A stretch of DNA of 9,397 nt, taken from NCBI GenBank assembly GCA_902805495.1, contig CADCTH010000213.1, positions 1 to 9,397 on the forward strand, written 5' to 3'. This DNA is from an uncultured Actinomycetospora sp. Lineage in GTDB: Bacteria; Actinomycetota; Actinomycetes; Mycobacteriales; Pseudonocardiaceae. The notes below the pieces were generated by a model. It saw only the letters and a list, made by a program, of their open reading frames with translations. It did not search any database and had not been told where the DNA came from. Positions 6,204 through 9,397 of the stretch are shown one piece after another. Made by a program: the position numbers and the translations under genes. How positions within the stretch are numbered: the first letter of the stretch is position 1; each line of letters begins with the position of its first letter.

Positions 6204-6211
6204 GCGCAGCC

Positions 6212-7123
6212 ATGGGACTCCTCGAGGACAAGGTGGTCGTCGTCACCGGTGCCGGGCGCGGCATCGGGCGCGGTGAGGCGCTGGAGTGCGCACGGCAGGG
6301 GGCGGCCGTCGTGGTCGCCGAGTTCGACGCCGAGGTCGGCGACGAGGTCGCCGGCGAGATCACCGCCGCGGGAGGCCGCGCGATCGCGGTGCCCGGCGAC
6401 GTGTCGGACGCCGACGTCGCCGACCAGCTGGTCAAGACGGCCGTCGAGGGGTTTGGTGGCCTCGACGCGGTGGTCAACAACGCCGGCATCCTGCGCGACC
6501 GCACCCTGGTGAAGATGTCCGACGCCGAGTGGGACGACGTCATCCGCGTCCACCTGCGCGGGCACTTCGCGCCGACGCGGGCGGCGTGTCGGTACTGGCG
6601 CGAGAACGCCCGCCCCGGGCACCTGGTGCACACGGCGTCGACCTCGGGGATCCTCGGCAACTTCGGCCAGGCGAACTACGGCGCGGCCAAGGCGGGCATC
6701 GCGGCGTTCTCGACGATCGTGGCCATGGAGATGGCGCGCTACAACGTCACCTCCAACGCCATCGCCCCGTCGGCGCTGACCCGCATGACCGAGGCCCTGC
6801 TGCCCCCGGACGTGCGCGAGGACCGGCGCGAGAGCCTCGAGCGCGGCGAGTTCGACTTCTTCGACCCCGAGAACGTGGCGCCGTTCGTCGCCTACCTCGC
6901 CTCGGACCACTCCTCGCACATCAGCGGCAAGGTGTTCGGCGTGCAGGGCGACTCGGTGGAGCTCTACCAGCCGTTCACGTCGGTGGCCGAGATCCGCGGC
7001 GACGGGCACCGCTGGGACCCGGAGGCGATCCCGGACCGGATGGCGGAGCTCTTCGAGCAGGCGGGCATCGACCCGGCGCCGGAGAACATGATGGCGCGCT
7101 CGCGGCACAAGATCATCAGCTGA
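6212..7123 (+). CDS. Short-chain dehydrogenase, MFE-2/HSD17B4-type (3R)-hydroxyacyl-CoA dehydrogenase-like
   Basis: A 303-residue soluble NAD(P)-dependent oxidoreductase. The Rossmann motif is TGAGRGIG (12-19) and NNAG lies at 89-92. Catalytic residues are S143, Y156 and K160 in a GNFGQANYGAAK context. That context, VHLRGHF near 113-119 and the later IAPSALTRMTE closely resemble the dehydrogenase domain of peroxisomal multifunctional enzyme type 2 (HSD17B4). This suggests oxidation of 3-hydroxyacyl-CoA or a sterol-like substrate. H114 stands where classical SDRs have the tetrad Asn, a trait shared with MFE-2. Acidic residues E37 and D39 after the second strand favour NAD over NADP. The protein is about 50 residues longer than a minimal SDR. 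No hydratase partner is adjacent. The start is ATG with TACTGT ending 8 nt upstream. Confidence 0.92.
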   Translation: MGLLEDKVVVVTGAGRGIGRGEALECARQGAAVVVAEFDAEVGDEVAGEITAAGGRAIAVPGDVSDADVADQLVKTAVEGFGGLDAVVNNAGILRDRTLVKMSDAEWDDVIRVHLRGHFAPTRAACRYWRENARPGHLVHTASTSGILGNFGQANYGAAKAGIAAFSTIVAMEMARYNVTSNAIAPSALTRMTEALLPPDVREDRRESLERGEFDFFDPENVAPFVAYLASDHSSHISGKVFGVQGDSVELYQPFTSVAEIRGDGHRWDPEAIPDRMAELFEQAGIDPAPENMMARSRHKIIS

Positions 7124-7144
7124 GGTGGGGTGCGCTCCGCGCAC

Positions 7145-7184
7145 GTGAGCACTTCTCGGTGCTCGAGCACCGAGAAGTGCTCAC
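7145..7184. terminator. Perfect 40-nt palindrome, probable bidirectional terminator
   Basis: Positions 7145-7164 and 7165-7184 are exact reverse complements with no spacer; the centre is CTCGAG. As RNA it would give about 18 bp of stem with a 4-nt loop. It sits in the 76-bp gap between the convergent SDR and CPBP stop codons, where termination of both transcripts is expected. No T-tract flanks it. Its A/T content is higher than that of the neighbouring genes, which could mark it as a separate repeat element. Confidence 0.75.
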
Positions 7185-7199
7185 ATGGCCGGAGGCCAC

Positions 7200-8018
7200 C
7201 TACACCGGCAGGAAGGGCAGCGCACCGCGCAGGAGCGCCGAGCCGACGAAGGCGACGACGTCGAGCAGGGCGTGGGCGCCGACCAGCGGCCAGAGCCGGC
7301 CGGTGCGCTGCCACACCCGCCCGAACACCAGGCCCATGAGCAGGTTGCCCACGCCGCCGCCGAGGCCCTGGTAGAGGTGGTACGACCCGCGCAGCACCGC
7401 GGAGATCGCCAGCGCGCGGTTCTCGCCCACCCCGAGGCGGCGCAGGCCGTGCAGCAGGTAGCCGACCACGAGCACCTCCTCGGCCCACGCGTTGGCGCAC
7501 GCCGAGACCACGAGCACCGGCACCGTCCACCACTGCTCGGAGAGCAGCGAGGGGATGACGGTGGTGTTGAGCCCCAGCGCCCGCGCGCCGAGGTAGAGCG
7601 CGAGTCCCGGGATGCCGATGAGCGCGGCGAGCCCCACCGCGCCCAGCGCGTCGCGCCCCGGCCGGCTGCCGTCGAGGCCGACGGTGCGGGGCCCGGCGCC
7701 GGCGCGCACGAGCAGGTAGAGCCCCAGTGCGCCCCAGGCGACGAGACCGAGCGACGAGGCGAGCTGGGCGGCGAGGTCGGCCCAGGGATCGCGGGCGAGC
7801 GTCTCGTCGATCGCGACCTGCCGCTGGTCCAGCGGTACCGGCGAGGCCAGCGCGTCGAGCAGCGAGACCAGGCTGCGCACGCCCGAGAGGCCGAGCGTGA
7901 CCGCGAAGACGACGACGAGCTCGGTGCGCAGCAGCCGGCGCCCGCGCGGGGCGAGCGGGGCGACCTCGGGGGTGGCGGGGTGCGTCCACCCGCGCCACAC
8001 CTCCCGCGCCGTCGTCAC
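7200..8018 (-). CDS. CPBP family intramembrane metalloprotease-like protein
   Basis: A 272-residue polytopic membrane protein of the CPBP (CAAX protease/bacteriocin-processing, 'Abi') superfamily. Hydrophobic segments lie near residues 32-55, 85-105, 125-148, 163-178, 218-235 and 243-265. Family motifs appear in order: the Glu pair E180/E181 (WAEEVLVVGYL), a YHLYQG motif with H214, and HALLD with H249 and D253. The usual EExxxR arginine is replaced by hydrophobic residues, and the FxxxH phenylalanine is not obvious. The zinc-binding Glu and His residues remain, so activity is possible but uncertain. Substrates are unknown. The start is GTG with TAGATT ending 7 nt upstream. It diverges from the broken monooxygenase gene, and its 3' end faces the 40-nt palindrome. 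Confidence 0.88.
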   Translation of the reverse strand: MTTAREVWRGWTHPATPEVAPLAPRGRRLLRTELVVVFAVTLGLSGVRSLVSLLDALASPVPLDQRQVAIDETLARDPWADLAAQLASSLGLVAWGALGLYLLVRAGAGPRTVGLDGSRPGRDALGAVGLAALIGIPGLALYLGARALGLNTTVIPSLLSEQWWTVPVLVVSACANAWAEEVLVVGYLLHGLRRLGVGENRALAISAVLRGSYHLYQGLGGGVGNLLMGLVFGRVWQRTGRLWPLVGAHALLDVVAFVGSALLRGALPFLPV

Positions 8019-8025
8019 CGGGCCG

Positions 8026-8031
8026 AATCTA
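8026..8031 (-). promoter_or_regulatory. -10 element of CPBP gene (leaderless)
   Basis: On the minus strand TAGATT ends 7 nt before the GTG at 8018. The intergenic gap to the divergent monooxygenase start is 62 bp. Confidence 0.6.
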
Positions 8032-8080
8032 GGGGCCCGGGTCGGTCGTCGCGGCCGGAGGACCGGGGTAGCCGGTGGCC

Positions 8081-9143
8081 GTGACCCGCCACGCCCTGAT
8101 CTCCGGCGCCAGCATCGCCGGGCCCGCCCTCGCCCACGAGCTCGCCGCCCGGGGCTGGCGCACGACCGTCCTGGAGCGCGCGCCGAGGCTGCGCGACGAG
8201 GGCCAGAACGTCGACGTCCGGGGCGCCGCGCGCGAGGTCGTGCGCCGGATGGGCCTCGAGGACACGCTGCTCGCGGCGGGCGCGGGCGAGGTGGGGCTGC
8301 GCTTCGTCGGCGACGACGGCGGCAGCGTCGCCGAGTTCCCGGCCGGCGAGAACGACTCCGACGGCGGCACCGCGGAGATGGAGATCCTGCGCGGCGAGCT
8401 GTCGCGCGTCCTCCACGAGCGCACCCGCGCGCACACCGACTACCGCTTCGGCGAGCAGATCGCGGACCTCACCGACCACGGCGACCACGTCACGGCGACC
8501 CTGCAGAGCGGCGAGGAGCTCGACGCCGACGTCGTCGTGGTCGCGGCGGGCACGCACTCCCGGACCCGCTCCCTGGTGCTGCAACCGCGGCACGACCCGG
8601 GCGATGCTCGCCTTCGTCAGCGACGTCCGCGGGCTCGGCGAGCTCGACCGGGACGACCAGGTCCTGATCCTGCGCCGCACGTTCGCCGACGCGGGCTGGG
8701 AGGCGCCCCGGGTGCTCGCCGCCCTCGAGGACGCGCCGCTGTACTTCGACGCCGTCGGGCAGGTCCGTCTCGACCGCTGGAGCGCCGGGCGCACCGTGCT
8801 GCTGGGCGACGCCGCCTGGGCCACCGGCCCGTTCGGCACGGGCACCAGCCTCGCCCTGGTCGGCGCCCATGTGCTGGCCGGCGAGCTGGGCACGCAGGCC
8901 GACGTGCCGACGGCCCTCGCCCGCTACGAGGAGATCGTGCGGCCGTCGGCCCAGCGGGCCCAGGACGAGGTCAAGCCGCTGGCGATCCGGGCGATGAACC
9001 CCCGCAGCACCGCCGGCGTGAAGCTCCAGCGCGCCGTGCTCGGCGTCGCCGCGCCGGTCTCGGGGAAGCTCGGCGGGCTCGTCGGCCGGCTGACCCGCCC
9101 ACCGGCCGACCGGTTCGCGCTGCCGGAGTACCCGGCGGCCTGA
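8081..9143 (+). pseudogene. FAD-dependent monooxygenase, disrupted by an out-of-frame internal deletion
   Basis: The remains of a class A flavin monooxygenase (PHBH fold). The N-terminal frame (8081-8581, 167 codons) has the FAD-binding GASIAGPALA (9-18), E32 at the end of the second strand, and AAGTHSRTR as the DG-type motif. Homology continues one base out of phase from 8583 (NRGTTRAM, then FVSDVRG, LLGDAAW and a GTGTSLALVGA helix) to the TGA at 9141-9143. Intact relatives, as I recall them, have about 40-45 more residues between these points. The lesion therefore looks like a deletion of about 130 nt, not a multiple of three, that removes part of the substrate-binding sheet. Upstream, TAGCCG (8069-8074) is only a weak -10 candidate; GTG 8075 is an alternative start. 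The C-terminal piece could be initiated at ATG 8604 but would lack the FAD Rossmann core. Confidence 0.82.
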
Positions 9144-9170
9144 CCGGCCGTCACGCCCACGGTCCGGTCA
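9141..9170 (+). terminator. Stem-loop at the end of the monooxygenase pseudogene
   Basis: 9141-9151 pairs with 9159-9170: 11 base pairs, a single bulged T at 9163 and a 7-nt loop at 9152-9158. The stem begins with the stop codon itself. No T-tract follows. It ends 12 bp before the -10 element of the next gene, so it could insulate that promoter. Confidence 0.5.
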
Positions 9171-9182
9171 CGCGCGGATCGG

Positions 9183-9188
9183 TAACCT
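9183..9188 (+). promoter_or_regulatory. -10 element of the last gene (leaderless)
   Basis: TAACCT ends 7 nt before the GTG at 9196, the same arrangement as at the other genes in the window. No clear -35 box is visible. Confidence 0.55.
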
Positions 9189-9195
9189 CGACGGT

Positions 9196-9397
9196 GTGCT
9201 GCGCCTGCTGGTCACCCCGCGCTGGATCGGGTGGACGCTGTTCGCGCTCGCGACCGTCGTGGTGTGCGGCGGGATGGCGTACTGGCAGCTCCTGCGGGCC
9301 GAGTCGCCCGGCGGCTCGCTGCTCAACGCCGGCTACGCGTTCCAGTGGCCGCTGTTCGGGCTGTTCTTCGCAGCGCTGTGGTGGCGGATGCTGCGCA
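9196..9397 (+). CDS. Small conserved actinobacterial-type membrane protein (3' end outside the window)
   Basis: Only the first 67 codons are present and the frame is open at the right edge. The protein starts with a short basic stretch (LVTPRW). A hydrophobic helix follows (about residues 9-27) ending in AYWQL, then a polar loop, then a second hydrophobic stretch from about residue 47 (FQWPLFGLFFAALWW). The pattern of a WQ-ending first helix and a YAFQWPLF second helix resembles small conserved actinobacterial membrane proteins of unknown function. The first helix also loosely recalls SURF1 N-termini, but nothing else supports that. The start is GTG, set by TAACCT 7 nt upstream; a GTG two bases earlier is out of frame. 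Confidence 0.7.
   Translation, partial: MLRLLVTPRWIGWTLFALATVVVCGGMAYWQLLRAESPGGSLLNAGYAFQWPLFGLFFAALWWRMLR

Noticed and set aside
7200..8018. CPBP gene as an abortive-infection defence system
   Set aside because: The historical 'Abi' label does not imply phage defence; no defence partner genes or mobile context are visible.
8081..9397. A single fused monooxygenase-membrane protein read in the N-terminal frame
   Set aside because: Beyond 8581 that frame loses all homology, while the neighbouring frames carry the conserved monooxygenase C-terminus and a normally started membrane protein.
1..9397. A multi-gene undescribed system covering the window
   Set aside because: Most genes have their own promoters and mixed orientations, with no shared operon of unknown genes. 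The unusual signals are the repeats, the promoter layout and one broken gene.

Overview
The window is very GC-rich DNA (roughly three-quarters G+C by eye). Codon use, protein families and start-site architecture point to an actinomycete, most likely a Pseudonocardiaceae-type organism; the family-level placement is inference. I find ten protein-coding loci. Eight lie whole in the window with no visible lesion, although the first may begin beyond the left edge. One is a broken gene and one runs off the right edge. I see no rRNA, tRNA, CRISPR array, insertion sequence or phage gene. No gene-free stretch exceeds 300 bases; the largest gap is 2686-2944.

Layout, left to right: a DUF4328-type membrane protein (+) overlaps convergently with a ferritin (-). 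Upstream of the ferritin on the same strand is a ferric-reductase/NADPH-oxidase-like flavocytochrome (-), so the two form a possible iron redox and storage pair. A SAM-dependent methyltransferase (+) follows, bracketed by two inverted copies of a 51-nt repeat (50/51 identical). It converges on a Rieske non-heme iron oxygenase (-). Upstream of that, on the same strand, is a complete but orphan arginine deiminase, arcA (-). It diverges across only 40 bp from a short-chain dehydrogenase of the MFE-2/HSD17B4 type (+). That gene converges, around a perfect 40-nt palindrome, on a CPBP-family membrane protease (-). Next come an FAD-dependent monooxygenase (+) broken by an out-of-frame internal deletion and the start of a small membrane protein (+).

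The strongest window-wide pattern is the promoter architecture. Seven of the nine genes whose upstream DNA is visible have a TANNNT hexamer ending exactly 7 or 8 nt before an ATG/GTG start, and an eighth has CAGGAT at the same place. This is the layout of a sigma-70-type -10 element driving leaderless mRNAs. I used it to set several starts, in particular a Rieske protein 22 residues shorter than its longest reading frame.

There is no single operon-sized system. The methyltransferase and Rieske oxygenase may be functional partners, possibly in carotenoid or other lipid tailoring (inference). The repeat-flanked methyltransferase and the broken monooxygenase are the clearest marks of genome plasticity.
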